Assembly: GCF_000497575.1 (NCBI RefSeq)
Contig: NZ_APJI01000030.1
Span: 1-64,000, forward strand
Direction of reading: 5' to 3'
Source: Afipia sp. OHSU_II-C1
Lineage (GTDB): Bacteria; Pseudomonadota; Alphaproteobacteria; Rhizobiales; Xanthobacteraceae
DNA length: 64,000 nucleotides
The notes under the pieces are model-generated. The model saw only the letters and a list, made by a program, of their open reading frames with translations. It was not told the origin of the DNA and did no database searches. Each line of letters begins with the position of its first letter. Position 1 is the stretch's first letter. Made by a program: the position numbers and the translations under genes. Of this stretch, positions 1 to 9,544 are shown piece after piece.

Positions 1-1
1 C

Positions 2-550
2 TTGTGGAAGACCACGATGCGGATGTGCGATGAAGGTGCTGTCGCGGACATGAAGATCAAGGCGCTGACCTCGGCGGCGCTGACCGGCATGCTGCGTCCG
101 ATGCTGGGCGACGTGAACGTCGTCTCCGCGCCGGTGGTGGCGAAGGAGCGTGGCATGGTGGTGGATGAAGTCACCCGAGCCGCCCGCAGCGACTATGAAA
201 GCCTCATCACGGTGACGGTGGCCACCGAACGGCAGGAGCGTTCGGTATCGGGCACGGTCTATCATGACGGTAAGCCGCGCCTGGTCGACATCAAGGGCAT
301 CCGCGTCGATGCCGAGTTCGGCAAGTCGATGATCTATATCACCAACGAGGACAAGCCGGGCTTCATCGGCAAGTTCGCTTCGCTGCTCGGTGACGCCAAG
401 ATCAACATCGCGACCTTCCATCTCGGCCGCAACGAGCAGGGCGGCGATGCCATCGCGCTGGTCGAGGTTGACGGCGCGGTGCCGGCCGATGTTCTCGCGA
501 AGGTGGCGGCGCTGCCGCAGGTCAAGCAGGCCAAGGCGCTGTCGTTCTAA
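2..550 (+). CDS. serA: D-3-phosphoglycerate dehydrogenase, C-terminal part (cut by window start)
   Basis: C-terminal 182 residues of SerA, which oxidises 3-phosphoglycerate to 3-phosphohydroxypyruvate in serine synthesis. What is present is the end of the ASB (intervening) domain, with the block VNVVSAPVVAKERG, and a C-terminal ACT domain with TNEDKPGFIGKF and INIATFHLGR, both typical of the long bacterial SerA form. The NAD-binding and catalytic domains lie before the window. The frame is open from the first bases, so there is no start codon here. The stop is followed closely by a strong terminator hairpin, so serA ends its transcription unit. Confidence 0.93.
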   Translation: MWKTTMRMCDEGAVADMKIKALTSAALTGMLRPMLGDVNVVSAPVVAKERGMVVDEVTRAARSDYESLITVTVATERQERSVSGTVYHDGKPRLVDIKGIRVDAEFGKSMIYITNEDKPGFIGKFASLLGDAKINIATFHLGRNEQGGDAIALVEVDGAVPADVLAKVAALPQVKQAKALSF

Positions 551-575
551 GCGGGATATCGCAGCACCGGATATG

Positions 576-606
576 AACGGGCCGGAGTTCTCCGGCCCGT
601 TTGCGT
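576..606 (+). terminator. Rho-independent terminator after serA
   Basis: A perfect 12-bp inverted repeat (AACGGGCCGGAG / CTCCGGCCCGTT) with a 2-base spacer, followed by a T-rich tail, begins 25 bases after the serA stop codon. Confidence 0.8.
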
Positions 607-712
607 TTGGGCGTTTTCCGAAGGCGGTACGGGGTAACCAACACGAAAGGAAGTTTCGGTAACTGATGTGTCGAACCCGTGCAGAAGCGCGGTCCCGCAT
701 CGGAGAAGCCCC

Positions 713-2401
713 GTGAAATTTCTGAAGAATCTTCCGATCACCCCCAAGCTCGGTATCCTGGTGGGTGTCGCCGTCGTTGGTCTGTGCGTGGCCGGCCTGT
801 TTGCCGCCTACATGATGAAGAGCGAACTGCTCAGCGCGCGCGAGGCGCAGACCCATGCGCTGGTGGAAACCGCACGCAACGCTGCGATCGGGCTGCAAAA
901 GCAGGTAGAAGCCGGGAAAATGACCAAGGAAGCCGCCATCGAGGAATTCAGCCGTTTCGCGCGGACGATGACCTACGACAACGGCACCGGGTACATGTTC
1001 GTCTACACCATGGACGGCATCGCGCTGGCGACGCCGGATTCGAAGCAGATCGGCACCAACCGTCTCGATATCGAAACCGGCGGCCGCAAGCTGGCGCGCG
1101 AACTGCGCGACGGCGTCGCCGCCAAGGGCGATGTCACGCTGCGCTATGAATACGAGAAGCCTGGTACCAAGGACCTGATCCGCAAGGTGTCCTACGCGGG
1201 GGCGATTCCCGGCTGGAACATGTTCGTCGGCACCGGCGCCTATCTCGACGATCTCGATGCCAAGCTGATGCCGATTGTGATTGCGCTTGGTCTTGCCATT
1301 CTCGCCATTGCCGCCTTCGCCGGCGCCATCGCCTGGCTGATCGGCCGCAGCATCACGGTTCCGCTGGGCCAGCTCGGCGCCCGCATGCAGTCGCTCGCCG
1401 ACGGCAAGCTGGACGACGCTATCCCGGCCCTCGACCGCCGCGACGAGATCGGCAAGATGGCGGCGACGGTTCAGGTGTTCAAGGACAATGCCATCCGCAT
1501 ACGCGGGTTGGAGGAGCAGGAAGCGGAGCGCCAGAACCGCGCCGCCGCCGAGCGCCAGGAGATGATGAACAATATCGCCAGCAGCTTCGAGAGCAGCGTC
1601 AACGGCATCGTCCGCTCGGTGGCGACATCGGCGGCCGGCATGCAGACGACGGCGGAATCCATGACCTCGTCGGCCCGCGATGCCAGTGCCCGCGCCGCTA
1701 CGGTGGGCTCGGCTTCGGAGAAGGCCTCGAACGACGTCGGCACCGTGGCCGCCGCTGCGGAAGAGCTGTCCAGCTCGGTCGCGGAAATTTCGCGTCAGGT
1801 CAGCCAGTCGAACGAGATCGCCACCAAGGCTGTCAGCGATGCCGAGCGCACCAATGCGACGGTGCAGGTTCTGTCCAGCGGCGCCGAGAAGATCGGCGAG
1901 GTGGTGCAGCTCATTCACTCGATCGCGGCGCAGACCAATCTGCTCGCGCTCAACGCCACCATCGAGGCGGCGCGCGCCGGTGAGGCTGGCCGCGGCTTTG
2001 CGGTCGTCGCATCGGAAGTGAAGGCGCTGGCCAACCAGACCGCCAAGGCCACCGAGGAAATCTCGGCGCAGGTCGCGGCGATGCAGGCGACCACCAGCGA
2101 TGCGGTCGTCTCGATCCAGGGCATCACCGAGACCATCGCGCGCATGAGCGAGATCACGATGAACATCTCCAGCGCCGTCGAAGAGCAGGGCGCTGCCACC
2201 CGCGAGATCGCACGCAACATCCAGTCGGTGGCGGCGGGATCGACCGAGATCAGCGACCACATCGGCGGCGTCAGCGCGGCCGCGGCTGCGACGGGTACGG
2301 CGGCGTCGGACGTTCTCTCCAGCGCACGCGACCTCGACCAGCAGTCGGGCATGCTGCGGGCTGCAGTGGACGAATTCCTCGGCAAGGTGCGGGCGGCTTA
2401 A
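713..2401 (+). CDS. Methyl-accepting chemotaxis protein (sCache_2-HAMP-MCP), first of a tandem pair
   Basis: Transmembrane chemoreceptor of 562 residues. A membrane helix at about 12-34 is followed by a periplasmic single-Cache (sCache_2) sensor (about 40-185, with [13 protein letters not shown] and [12 protein letters not shown]), a second helix (about 190-210), a HAMP domain ([13 protein letters not shown] to [16 protein letters not shown]) and a cytoplasmic signalling domain whose tip reads [20 protein letters not shown]. The GTG start at 713 is chosen over an in-frame GTG at 668. It follows a GGAG ribosome site and starts MKFLKN, matching start, spacing and length (562) of the downstream paralogue. 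The ligand is unknown; sCache_2 sensors often bind small organic acids. It probably signals through the CheA-CheW system at 57-63 kb, which is inference. Confidence 0.93.
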   Translation: MKFLKNLPITPKLGILVGVAVVGLCVAGLFAAYMMKSELLSAREAQTHALVETARNAAIGLQKQVEAGKMTKEAAIEEFSRFARTMTYDNGTGYMFVYTMDGIALATPDSKQIGTNRLDIETGGRKLARELRDGVAAKGDVTLRYEYEKPGTKDLIRKVSYAGAIPGWNMFVGTGAYLDDLDAKLMPIVIALGLAILAIAAFAGAIAWLIGRSITVPLGQLGARMQSLADGKLDDAIPALDRRDEIGKMAATVQVFKDNAIRIRGLEEQEAERQNRAAAERQEMMNNIASSFESSVNGIVRSVATSAAGMQTTAESMTSSARDASARAATVGSASEKASNDVGTVAAAAEELSSSVAEISRQVSQSNEIATKAVSDAERTNATVQVLSSGAEKIGEVVQLIHSIAAQTNLLALNATIEAARAGEAGRGFAVVASEVKALANQTAKATEEISAQVAAMQATTSDAVVSIQGITETIARMSEITMNISSAVEEQGAATREIARNIQSVAAGSTEISDHIGGVSAAAAATGTAASDVLSSARDLDQQSGMLRAAVDEFLGKVRAA

Positions 2402-2436
2402 TCTCCGGAAGCATCGAATACCATCGAACGAACAGG

Positions 2437-2470
2437 AAGCGCGGCTGCTGAAAGGCAGCCGCGCTTTTTT
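2437..2470 (+). terminator. Rho-independent terminator after first chemoreceptor
   Basis: A 12-bp stem (AAGCGCGGCTGC / GCAGCCGCGCTT) with a 6-base loop runs into six T residues, 36 bases after the stop. The second receptor therefore probably has its own promoter. Confidence 0.85.
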
Positions 2471-2519
2471 GTCTCAGTACGTGCGGCGTTACCTGTGGGC
2501 GTCAGGCGGACGACGGGTA

Positions 2520-2566
2520 AGAAAGATTCAACAGTCTTTCTATAAAAGAAGTGAATTCTTACTTCT
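2520..2566 (+). promoter_or_regulatory. AT-rich leader with two small hairpins before second chemoreceptor
   Basis: Two consecutive inverted repeats, AGAAAGA/TCTTTCT (2520-2541) and AGAAGT/ACTTCT (2547-2566), sit in an AT-rich patch 37 bases before the receptor start. The position fits a promoter or operator, or a 5'-UTR structure. No consensus promoter was identified, and the first receptor lacks this arrangement. Confidence 0.3.
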
Positions 2567-2602
2567 GGCGCGAGCCTGCGCCGATTTTCCCGGAGAAGCC
2601 GC

Positions 2603-4291
2603 GTGAAATTCCTGAACAACTGGCCCGTCGCCTTGAAGCTTGGCGTTCTGGTGTGCGTGACCCTGATCGGTTTGTGTGCGGCGGGCTTTTTTGCCGCACG
2701 CATGATGCAGAATGAAATGTTCAGCGCGCGGAAGGAGCAACTCCGCGCGATCGTCGATACCGCGAAGAATATGGCAATCGGATACCAGAAGCAGGTCGAA
2801 GCGGGGAAGCTGACCAAGGATGCCGCGATCGAGCAGTGGGTTCAGCGGATCCAGAACATGACCTACGACAACGGCGCCGGCTACATGTTCGCCTATACGA
2901 TGGATGGTATCGCGGTCGCAGTGCTCAACCCGAAGCAGATCGGCACCAGTCACCTCGACAACGAAGTGAACGGCCGCAAGTCCACCCGCGAAATGCGCGA
3001 CGGTGTTGCGGCGAGGGGCGATGTCACGATCGACTACTTCTGGCAAAAGCCGGGCCTTCCGGAATTGTCACGGAAGATATCTTACGCGGCCGGAATTCCG
3101 GGCTGGAATATGTTCGTCGGCACCGGCGCCTACGTCGACGATCTCGACGCCAAGCTGATGCAGATCGTGATGGCGCTGGGCGCGGCGATCCTCGGCATCG
3201 GCGTGATCTCCGGCGCGGTGGCCTGGTTCGTCGGCCGCAGCATCACTCGTCCGCTCGGCCTGCTCGGCCTGCGCATGAAGACGCTGGCCGACGGCGAGCT
3301 CGAGCAGGAGATTCCGGGCATCGGCCGGCGCGACGAGATCGGTTCGATGGCGGAAACGGTGCAGGTGTTCAAGGACAATGCCGTTCGCATGCGCGATCTT
3401 GAAAGCGCCGAAGCCGCGACGCGCGAGCGCGCGGCGGAGGAGCGCAAGGCCGCGATGCATGCCATCGCGCTGGAGTTCGAGAGTAGCGTCAACGGCATCG
3501 TGCGTTCGGTGGCCTCGTCCGCGGCCGGCATGCAGTCCACGGCGCAATCGATGACCCATTCGGCGACGGACGCGAGCGCCCGTGCGGCGACCGTGGGCTC
3601 GGCTTCGGAGAGGGCGTCGAATGACGTCGGCACGGTGGCGGCTGCCGCCGAGGAACTGTCCAGCTCGGTCGCGGAGATTTCGCGTCAGGTCAACCAGTCG
3701 AATGAAATCGCTTCCAAGGCGGTGGCGGATGCCGAGCGCACCAATGCGACGGTGCAGGTGCTGTCCAGCGGCGCGGAAAAGATCGGCGAGGTGGTGCAGC
3801 TCATTCACTCGATCGCCGCGCAGACCAATCTGCTCGCGCTCAACGCCACCATCGAGGCGGCGCGCGCCGGCGAGGCGGGCCGTGGTTTCGCCGTGGTGGC
3901 GTCCGAAGTGAAGGCGCTGGCGACGCAGACCGCCAAGGCGACCGAGGAGATTTCGGCTCAGGTTGCGGCGATGCAGGCGACCACCAGCGATGCGGTGGTG
4001 TCGATCGGCGGCATCACCGAGACGATCACGCGCATGAGCGAGATCACCATGAATATCTCCAGCGCCGTTGAAGAGCAGGGCGCTGCCACCCGCGAAATCG
4101 CGCGCAACATCCAGTCGGTGGCGGCAGGTTCGGCCGAGATCAGCGATCACATCGGCGGCGTCAGCGCGGCGGCATCGGCCACCGGCAATGCGGCGTCGGT
4201 CGTTCTCACCAGCGCCCGCGATCTCGACCAGCAATCGGGCATGCTGCGTTCGGCGGTGGATGAGTTCCTCGGCAAGGTGCGGGCGGCGTGA
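2603..4291 (+). CDS. Methyl-accepting chemotaxis protein (sCache_2-HAMP-MCP), second of a tandem pair
   Basis: A 562-residue receptor with the same plan as the gene before it: membrane helix, sCache_2 sensor ([26 protein letters not shown]), second helix, HAMP and MCP tip ([20 protein letters not shown]). It starts at GTG after GGAGAAG. The signalling half is nearly identical to the first receptor, with only scattered substitutions. The sensor differs more, for example [18 protein letters not shown] against [18 protein letters not shown], as expected of a duplication followed by a change of ligand range. It is followed by an inverted-repeat unit carrying a GIY-YIG gene. Confidence 0.93.
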   Translation: MKFLNNWPVALKLGVLVCVTLIGLCAAGFFAARMMQNEMFSARKEQLRAIVDTAKNMAIGYQKQVEAGKLTKDAAIEQWVQRIQNMTYDNGAGYMFAYTMDGIAVAVLNPKQIGTSHLDNEVNGRKSTREMRDGVAARGDVTIDYFWQKPGLPELSRKISYAAGIPGWNMFVGTGAYVDDLDAKLMQIVMALGAAILGIGVISGAVAWFVGRSITRPLGLLGLRMKTLADGELEQEIPGIGRRDEIGSMAETVQVFKDNAVRMRDLESAEAATRERAAEERKAAMHAIALEFESSVNGIVRSVASSAAGMQSTAQSMTHSATDASARAATVGSASERASNDVGTVAAAAEELSSSVAEISRQVNQSNEIASKAVADAERTNATVQVLSSGAEKIGEVVQLIHSIAAQTNLLALNATIEAARAGEAGRGFAVVASEVKALATQTAKATEEISAQVAAMQATTSDAVVSIGGITETITRMSEITMNISSAVEEQGAATREIARNIQSVAAGSAEISDHIGGVSAAASATGNAASVVLTSARDLDQQSGMLRSAVDEFLGKVRAA

Positions 4292-4325
4292 TGCCTCGGT
4301 GGCGAAGTATTGCTACTACAAACAA

Positions 4326-4354
4326 GATGTCGTCCCCGCGAAAGCGGGGACCCA
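4326..4354 (+). repeat. 29-bp inverted repeat, left copy, flanking GIY-YIG gene
   Basis: The 29-base sequence starting gatgtcgtccccgcgaaagc is itself a hairpin (TCCCCGC / GCGGGGA). It recurs as an exact reverse complement at 4694-4722 on the other side of the nuclease gene. A related copy lies at 11909-11936, so it is a dispersed palindromic repeat. Confidence 0.85.
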
Positions 4355-4360
4355 CCTTTT

Positions 4361-4675
4361 CTAGGAAATTCCTGAGATGGCGAGGTCAGACAGGTCTCGC
4401 CAATCCGGATTGTTCTTTTCGATGAGTTCGATCTTCCAGGCCCTGTTCCATTTCTTGAGTTGCTTCTCCCGGCGAATGGCATCTGAGGGCGTGTCGTATC
4501 CTTCAACATAGACAAGACGATTAACGGCATAGCGTTGCGCGAATTCCGATCCGCGTCCGCCCTTGTGCTGAGATAGCCGAAGAGCGAGATTGTTTGTAAT
4601 GCCGATATAGAGCGTGCCGTTGGGTTGGCTCGCGAGAATGTAGACGTGGTACGTCACCCCGTCTTCGGTCACCAC
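4361..4675 (-). CDS. Small GIY-YIG nuclease-domain protein (UPF0213-like)
   Basis: A 104-residue protein that is essentially one GIY-YIG domain. It shows HVYILASQPNGTLYIGIT at the N-terminus (the GIY and YIG tyrosine positions), NLALRLSQH with the conserved Arg/His region, and REKQLKKWNRAWKIELIE with the usual acidic residue. The family cleaves DNA through this fold, but small solo members such as YhbQ are poorly understood. It starts at a GTG. The gene is bounded on both sides by exact 29-bp inverted repeats and is oriented against its neighbours, which suggests a mobile or repeat-associated unit. Nuclease activity is inferred from the fold only. Confidence 0.85.
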   Translation of the reverse strand: MVTEDGVTYHVYILASQPNGTLYIGITNNLALRLSQHKGGRGSEFAQRYAVNRLVYVEGYDTPSDAIRREKQLKKWNRAWKIELIEKNNPDWRDLSDLAISGIS

Positions 4676-4693
4676 AAGTTCGCTTACAGGCTA

Positions 4694-4722
4694 TGGGTCC
4701 CCGCTTTCGCGGGGACGACATC
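4694..4722 (-). repeat. 29-bp inverted repeat, right copy, flanking GIY-YIG gene
   Basis: Exact reverse complement of 4326-4354. With the left copy it bounds a 397-bp segment holding only the GIY-YIG gene. Confidence 0.85.
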
Positions 4723-4745
4723 GTGGGTTGCTCGAGGTCAGCAAC

Positions 4746-5738
4746 TCACTGCTTCTCGATCTTGGCTTCGCGGATCAGCTTTTCCCACACCACCAGCTGC
4801 TCCTTCAGGAATTTGTCGAAGCTCTCGGGCGTGCCGGAAAAGGCTTCCATGCCGCGGCCGGCCAGTTCCTTCTGCATGTCGGGCCGCTCGATCACCTTGC
4901 GGATCTCCGCATTCAGCTTTGTCACGATATCCTTCGGCATGTTGGCCGGGCCGAGATAGCCCTGCCATGAGGTGATGTCGAAGCCCTTCACGCCGGCTTC
5001 GTCCATGGTGGGTAGCTGCGGCAGCAGTGCGGAGCGCTTGATCGTGGTCACCGCCAGCGCCTTCAGCGCGCCCGCGTTGACATGGGGAAGTCCGGTCGGG
5101 ACGTCGACGAACATCATGCTCACGCGGCCGGCGATGACGTCGGTCAGCGCCGGCGGCGAACTCTTGTAGGGCACATGCAGCAGGTCGATGCCTGCGAGCG
5201 TTGCGAACGTCGCGCCGGAGACGATGGCTGACGAACTGCCGCTGGCGTAGGAGTATTTGCCCGGCTCCTTCTTGGCCAGCGCAACGAGGTCGGCGACCGA
5301 ATTGACCGGCAGCTTCGGATCGATCACCAGCATGAACGGCAGGTCGCCGGTGCGCGCGATCGGGGTGAAGTCCTTGATCGGATCGTACGTCATGTTCTTC
5401 AGCAAATACGGATTTGCCGAATGCGACGTGTTGGTGGTGACGAAGATCGTGTAGCCGTCCGGCTCGGAGCGCGCGACGTAGCTCGCCGCGATCGAGCCGT
5501 TGGCGCCGGGCTTGTTCTCGATCACGATGTTGGCGCCGAGACCGGTGGCGAGTTCCTTCGAGATCAGGCGCGTGGTGGTGTCCGTGCCGCTGCCTGCAGC
5601 GAACGGCAGCACCAGCGTGATGTTCCTGCCCGGTGCGGGCCACGCCGTTTGCGCAGCCGATGGCCCGGCAGCCAGAGCGCCCGCCGTGACGGCCAGCGCC
5701 AAGGTCATTGGTGATATCGTTGATTTCAGGAAGTTCAT
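4746..5738 (-). CDS. Bug-family tripartite tricarboxylate transporter substrate-binding protein
   Basis: A 330-residue periplasmic receptor of the Bug/TctC family. A signal peptide (hydrophobic core MTLALAVTAGALAAG, cleavage near SAAQTAWP) precedes the family blocks ITLVLPFAAGSGTDTTTRL, IVIENKPGANGSIAA, PDGYTI and LLHVPYKSSPPALTDVIAGR. Such proteins bind small carboxylates and normally feed a TctAB permease. No tctA or tctB gene is in the window, so it is an orphan receptor, as is common for this family. The substrate cannot be read from sequence. Confidence 0.9.
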   Translation of the reverse strand: MNFLKSTISPMTLALAVTAGALAAGPSAAQTAWPAPGRNITLVLPFAAGSGTDTTTRLISKELATGLGANIVIENKPGANGSIAASYVARSEPDGYTIFVTTNTSHSANPYLLKNMTYDPIKDFTPIARTGDLPFMLVIDPKLPVNSVADLVALAKKEPGKYSYASGSSSAIVSGATFATLAGIDLLHVPYKSSPPALTDVIAGRVSMMFVDVPTGLPHVNAGALKALAVTTIKRSALLPQLPTMDEAGVKGFDITSWQGYLGPANMPKDIVTKLNAEIRKVIERPDMQKELAGRGMEAFSGTPESFDKFLKEQLVVWEKLIREAKIEKQ

Positions 5739-5864
5739 GGATGGTGTCTCCGCCCTGTCATTTCTTTATGCGCCGGTCGTCATGTCACCGGGCGGTGACT
5801 GCGCCGAACGCTTGGGGCAGAGATTGCGCGAAGTTGCGCGGGATTGCCAGCGAGCGATGCGATT

Positions 5865-6812
5865 TTAGGAGGTGGGACGTTTCCCGGCCGATCCGCGCCG
5901 CGATGCGGTGATCACGCCCGCCAGCACGAGCACGTAGCCGACCAGGTGGAACAGCTCCGGCTTCTCGCCGAGCAGCACGATCGCCATGGCCGAACCGAAC
6001 ACCGGCACCAGATGGAAGAACGGCGCGGCCCGGTTGGGCCCGATCAGTTCGATCCCACGGTTGAAGAAAATGTAGGCCAGTGTCGAGGGAAAGATCACCA
6101 CGAAGACGAGGGTGGCGATCGTCAGCGTGTCGAGTATCAGCCTGTCGCCAACCGAGATTTCCCATCCCACCAGCGGCACCAGCATCAGCGCGCCGGACCC
6201 GGTGGTGAAAGCGATCAGCGAGAGCGGATTGATCTTCGGGCGCCGCGTCATGAGGGCGGAGTACAGTCCGAACACGAACAGCGCGGCGGCGAAGCTGATA
6301 TCGCCGGCGTTGATCTGGATGTCTGCCAGCGCGCCGAGATTCCCGCGCAGAACGATCACGAGCACGCCGAGCAGCGAGACGAGGATGCCGGCCGTCTGCA
6401 TCCATGACAGCCGTACGCCGAACAGCACCAGCGCCCACAGCGCCACGAACAGCGGTCCCGACGACTGGATCAGCAGCGCATTCAGCGCCTGGGTATGTTG
6501 CAGTCCCCAATAGGACAGGGCGTTGTTGAAGGCGAAGCCCGTCAGCGCGAGAATCAGCAGCAGCGGCAAGTGCCTGCGCATCACCGGCCAGTCGCGTTGC
6601 AGATAGGGCCACGCGAAAGGAAACACGACGAGGGATGTTCCGGCCCAGCGCAGGAATGTCAGTGTGAACGGCGGGACATGGCCGGCGACGAAGCGCCCGA
6701 GCACGATATTGGCGGCCCAGAACAGCGCCATCAGACTGAGCAGCAGATAGGGCTGGTTCGCCAGCCGTGAGGCAAGCGAGGACTGGCGCAAGGGCGGATC
6801 GGCGACGGTCAT
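5865..6812 (-). CDS. EamA/DMT-family inner-membrane transporter
   Basis: A 315-residue drug/metabolite-transporter protein with two EamA repeats and about ten hydrophobic segments (first YLLLSLMALFWAANIVLGRF). It shows the family features ALNALLIQSSGPLFVALWALVL in the first half and GIELIGPNRAAPFFHLVPVF in the second. The likely role is export of a small metabolite or amino acid; the substrate is unknown. The start at 6812 (MTVADPPL) is chosen because the reading frame stays open upstream only by overprinting the neighbouring gene. It is a tandem paralogue of the next gene, 119 bp away on the same strand. Confidence 0.9.
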   Translation of the reverse strand: MTVADPPLRQSSLASRLANQPYLLLSLMALFWAANIVLGRFVAGHVPPFTLTFLRWAGTSLVVFPFAWPYLQRDWPVMRRHLPLLLILALTGFAFNNALSYWGLQHTQALNALLIQSSGPLFVALWALVLFGVRLSWMQTAGILVSLLGVLVIVLRGNLGALADIQINAGDISFAAALFVFGLYSALMTRRPKINPLSLIAFTTGSGALMLVPLVGWEISVGDRLILDTLTIATLVFVVIFPSTLAYIFFNRGIELIGPNRAAPFFHLVPVFGSAMAIVLLGEKPELFHLVGYVLVLAGVITASRRGSAGKRPTS

Positions 6813-6931
6813 GGGGCTTTGGGAAAGAGGTTGTGTGAAGTTGTGCCGGTGTTTCGCACCTTTCACAACCGCCAAACCCGGATTGCTCCGTTGCGCCAGA
6901 CGGGCATCAGCGCGGTGTTTGCTTCTTCCTG

Positions 6932-7861
6932 CTAGGCTTCCGCGACCGCCGACGTGCGCCGCGCGGCGACGATCACACCGGTCAGCACCAGCGCATAGCC
7001 CGCAAAATGGAATAGTTGCGGCCGCTCGCCGAGGAAGGCGATGGCGAGCACAGATCCGAACACCGGGATCAGATGGAAAAACGGTGCGGCGCGGTTGGCG
7101 CCGATCAGTTCGACGCCGCGGTTGAAGAAAACATAGGCGAGGATCGATGGAAAGATTGCGACATAGGCGAGCGTGAGCGCGTTGTTCATGCTGAGCGATG
7201 GCGTCAGCCCGCTCAGAGCTTCGATGATCACGGCGGGAATCAGCAACACCGTCGCGTAGCCGGAGGTGAACGCCATGAAGGCGAGCGGATGAATCGCCGG
7301 GCGTTTCACGGCCAGCACGGAATAGAGTCCGAAGATGATCAGCGCGATGGTGAAGATCAGATCGCCCTTGTTCAGGTGAATCGAGGAAAGGGCAGCCGGA
7401 TCGCCCCGCGTCAGAATCGTGAGGACGCCAAGCAGCGAAATTCCGATGCCGATGGTCTGCGGCCAGGTGAGACGAATGCCGAGCAGCACGAGCGACCACA
7501 GGGCGACGATCAGCGGCCCCGATGACTGGATCAGCAGCGCATTCAGCGCCTCGGTGTATTTCAGCCCGAGATAGGCGATGGCGTTGTAACCGGCGAGCCC
7601 GGTGAGGGTCAGCAGCGTCAGGACAGGCAGATGCTTGCGGATCATCGGCCACTCGGCCCTCAGATGGGGCCATGCGAAGGGCAGAACGAGCAGGCAGGCG
7701 AAGCCCCAGCGCAGGAAGGACAGCGCCATCGGCGGAAAATCCGCTGCGATAAAGCGTCCCAGCACGACATTGCCCGCCCAGAACAGGGATGACAGCGTCA
7801 ATAGCAGATAGGGCCGGTTCATCAGCCAGTGTGCGGCGGGTCGCGGGGCGGGCTCGTTCAT
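6932..7861 (-). CDS. EamA/DMT-family inner-membrane transporter (paralogue of neighbour)
   Basis: A 309-residue two-repeat EamA transporter with about ten membrane segments. It is clearly homologous to the adjacent gene throughout: both have RPYLLLTL/QPYLLLSL openings, an ALNALLIQSSGPL block, and FFNRGVELIGANRAAPFFHL near the C-terminus. It starts at ATG 7861 (MNEPAPRP). It is divergent from purA across a 221-bp gap that should hold both promoters. A duplication in place is the simplest origin. The substrate is unknown. Confidence 0.9.
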   Translation of the reverse strand: MNEPAPRPAAHWLMNRPYLLLTLSSLFWAGNVVLGRFIAADFPPMALSFLRWGFACLLVLPFAWPHLRAEWPMIRKHLPVLTLLTLTGLAGYNAIAYLGLKYTEALNALLIQSSGPLIVALWSLVLLGIRLTWPQTIGIGISLLGVLTILTRGDPAALSSIHLNKGDLIFTIALIIFGLYSVLAVKRPAIHPLAFMAFTSGYATVLLIPAVIIEALSGLTPSLSMNNALTLAYVAIFPSILAYVFFNRGVELIGANRAAPFFHLIPVFGSVLAIAFLGERPQLFHFAGYALVLTGVIVAARRTSAVAEA

Positions 7862-8082
7862 GTCGGCGGCAGATTATGGGCTTTACCAGGAAGGCCGGGA
7901 CTGGCCGGAATTATTTGGGGATATCAATGATTTGCGCCCCTTTCAGCAGAGCCGTCAACACCCGTTGGAGCTTGCGTCCCATGCGCGCATCCGTTATCCG
8001 GTGACATGCCTCGCAAGCGCGCGCCCTGCTGCAAGGCGCTGGGTTTCCAGCGGATTTGCGGGTTGCGGGAGAATGTCTCGAA

Positions 8083-9375
8083 ATGGCTAACGTTGTCGTC
8101 GTCGGCGCCCAGTGGGGCGACGAAGGAAAAGGCAAGATTGTCGACTGGCTGTCGGAGCAGGCCGACATCGTCGTCCGCTTTCAGGGCGGCCACAACGCCG
8201 GCCATACGCTTGTCATCAACGGCAACACCTACAAGCTGGCGCTGCTTCCGTCGGGCGTGCTGCGGCCGTCGAAGCTTTCGGTGATCGGCAACGGCGTGGT
8301 GTTCGACGCGCAGGCGTTTCTCGCCGAACTCGAGAAGCTGCAGGGACAGGGCGTGAAGATTTCGCCCGACAATCTGCGCATCGCCGAGAACGTCACGCTG
8401 ATCCTTCCGCTGCACCGCGAGCTCGATGCGATCCGCGAGAACGCTGCCAAGGCCAACGCCATCGGCACCACCCAGCGCGGCATCGGCCCTGCTTATGAAG
8501 ACAAGGTCGGCCGCCGCGCCATCCGGCTGATGGATCTCGCCGATCCGCAGACGCTGCCGCACAAGATCGATCGCCTGCTGGCGCATCACAATGCACTGCG
8601 CCGTGGCCTCAACCTTCCTGAAGTCGATGGTAAGGATATCCTGAAGGAACTGTCAGCGATCGCGCCGAAGGTGTTGCCGTTCGCGGACTCGGTCTGGAAT
8701 CTGCTCGACCACAAGCGCCGCGAAGGCAAACGCATTCTGTTCGAGGGCGCGCAGGGGGCGCTGCTCGACGTCGATCACGGCACCTATCCATACGTCACCT
8801 CGTCCAACACCGTGGCTGCTCAGGCGGCGACGGGCACTGGCATGGGGCCGGGCTCAGTCGGCTATGTGCTTGGCATCTGCAAGGCCTACACCACGCGCGT
8901 CGGGCAGGGACCATTTCCGACCGAACTCAACAACGAGATCGGCGAGGAAATCGGCCGCCGCGGCAAGGAATTTGGCGTCAACACCGGACGCAAGCGCCGC
9001 TGCGGCTGGTTCGACGCGGTGCTGGTGCGGCAGACGGCCCGGACCAGCGGTATTCATGGCCTTGCGCTGACCAAGCTCGACATCCTCGACGGCTTCGACG
9101 AGATCCAGGTCTGTGTCGGCTACAAGCTCGACGGGAAGGAGATCGACCACCTGCCTGCCGGTGAGGGCGCGCAGGCACGGGTCGAGCCGATCTATGAGAC
9201 CATCGAAGGCTGGAAGGAGCCGACGGCCAATGCCCGGTCGTGGGCCGATCTGCCTGCGCAGGCGATCAAATATGTTCGCCGGGTCGAGGAACTGGTCGGT
9301 TGTCCGATCGCGCTGCTTTCCACCAGCCCGGAACGCGAGGATACGATCCTCGTGCAAAACCCGTTCGAAGCTTGA
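8083..9375 (+). CDS. purA: Adenylosuccinate synthetase
   Basis: A 430-residue enzyme that joins aspartate to IMP using GTP, the first committed step from IMP to AMP. The N-terminus [21 protein letters not shown] carries the GDEGKGK phosphate loop and catalytic Asp, followed by GGHNAGHT with the catalytic His. [14 protein letters not shown] and the GTP-binding TKLDILDG are also present. The length is normal for the family. The start at 8083 is preferred to an in-frame upstream ATG because it matches the universal PurA N-terminus and follows a GGGAG site. Downstream are two large palindromes and then a conserved membrane protein. Confidence 0.97.
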   Translation: MANVVVVGAQWGDEGKGKIVDWLSEQADIVVRFQGGHNAGHTLVINGNTYKLALLPSGVLRPSKLSVIGNGVVFDAQAFLAELEKLQGQGVKISPDNLRIAENVTLILPLHRELDAIRENAAKANAIGTTQRGIGPAYEDKVGRRAIRLMDLADPQTLPHKIDRLLAHHNALRRGLNLPEVDGKDILKELSAIAPKVLPFADSVWNLLDHKRREGKRILFEGAQGALLDVDHGTYPYVTSSNTVAAQAATGTGMGPGSVGYVLGICKAYTTRVGQGPFPTELNNEIGEEIGRRGKEFGVNTGRKRRCGWFDAVLVRQTARTSGIHGLALTKLDILDGFDEIQVCVGYKLDGKEIDHLPAGEGAQARVEPIYETIEGWKEPTANARSWADLPAQAIKYVRRVEELVGCPIALLSTSPEREDTILVQNPFEA

Positions 9376-9451
9376 ACAAAACATGGCCTGTCATGGGTGG
9401 ACTGTGTTCTGTTGATTGACGTTTTTTAAGTACAGGGTTCGCGGAGAATCC

Positions 9452-9539
9452 TGCAAACTAGTGTGGCGGTTCGCAGGTCCGTATCATTTCTCCGGCGGGC
9501 ATTTACGGACCTGCGAACCGAAGCCACACTGGAACTACA
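9452..9539. repeat. Large imperfect palindrome (hairpin element A)
   Basis: Left arm AGTGTGGC-GGTTCGCAGGTCCGTA and right arm TACGGACCTGCGAACC-gaa-GCCACACT form a long stem with small bulges, with about 20 bases between the arms. CAAACT/AGTTTG extend the outer ends. It lies between purA and the next gene, directly beside element B, and contains no plausible gene. Confidence 0.7.
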
Positions 9540-9544
9540 GTTTG

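Noticed and set aside
3068..4234. Long antisense frame (388 codons) opposite the second chemoreceptor
   Set aside because: Composition is Arg/Gly/His-rich without any family motif, and the sense strand encodes a complete receptor. High-GC shadow frame.
4625..4975. Frame translating the palindromic repeat (WVPAFAGTT type)
   Set aside because: This peptide is the familiar false translation of the TCCCCGC-GCGGGGA repeat and overlaps two real genes on the other strand.
5865..7673. A 602-codon continuous minus-strand frame covering both EamA genes
   Set aside because: Only the last 315 codons encode a transporter. The first part is an accidental open frame across the neighbouring EamA gene in another frame, with an Arg/His/Asp-rich composition typical of shadow frames. 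It is not a fusion.
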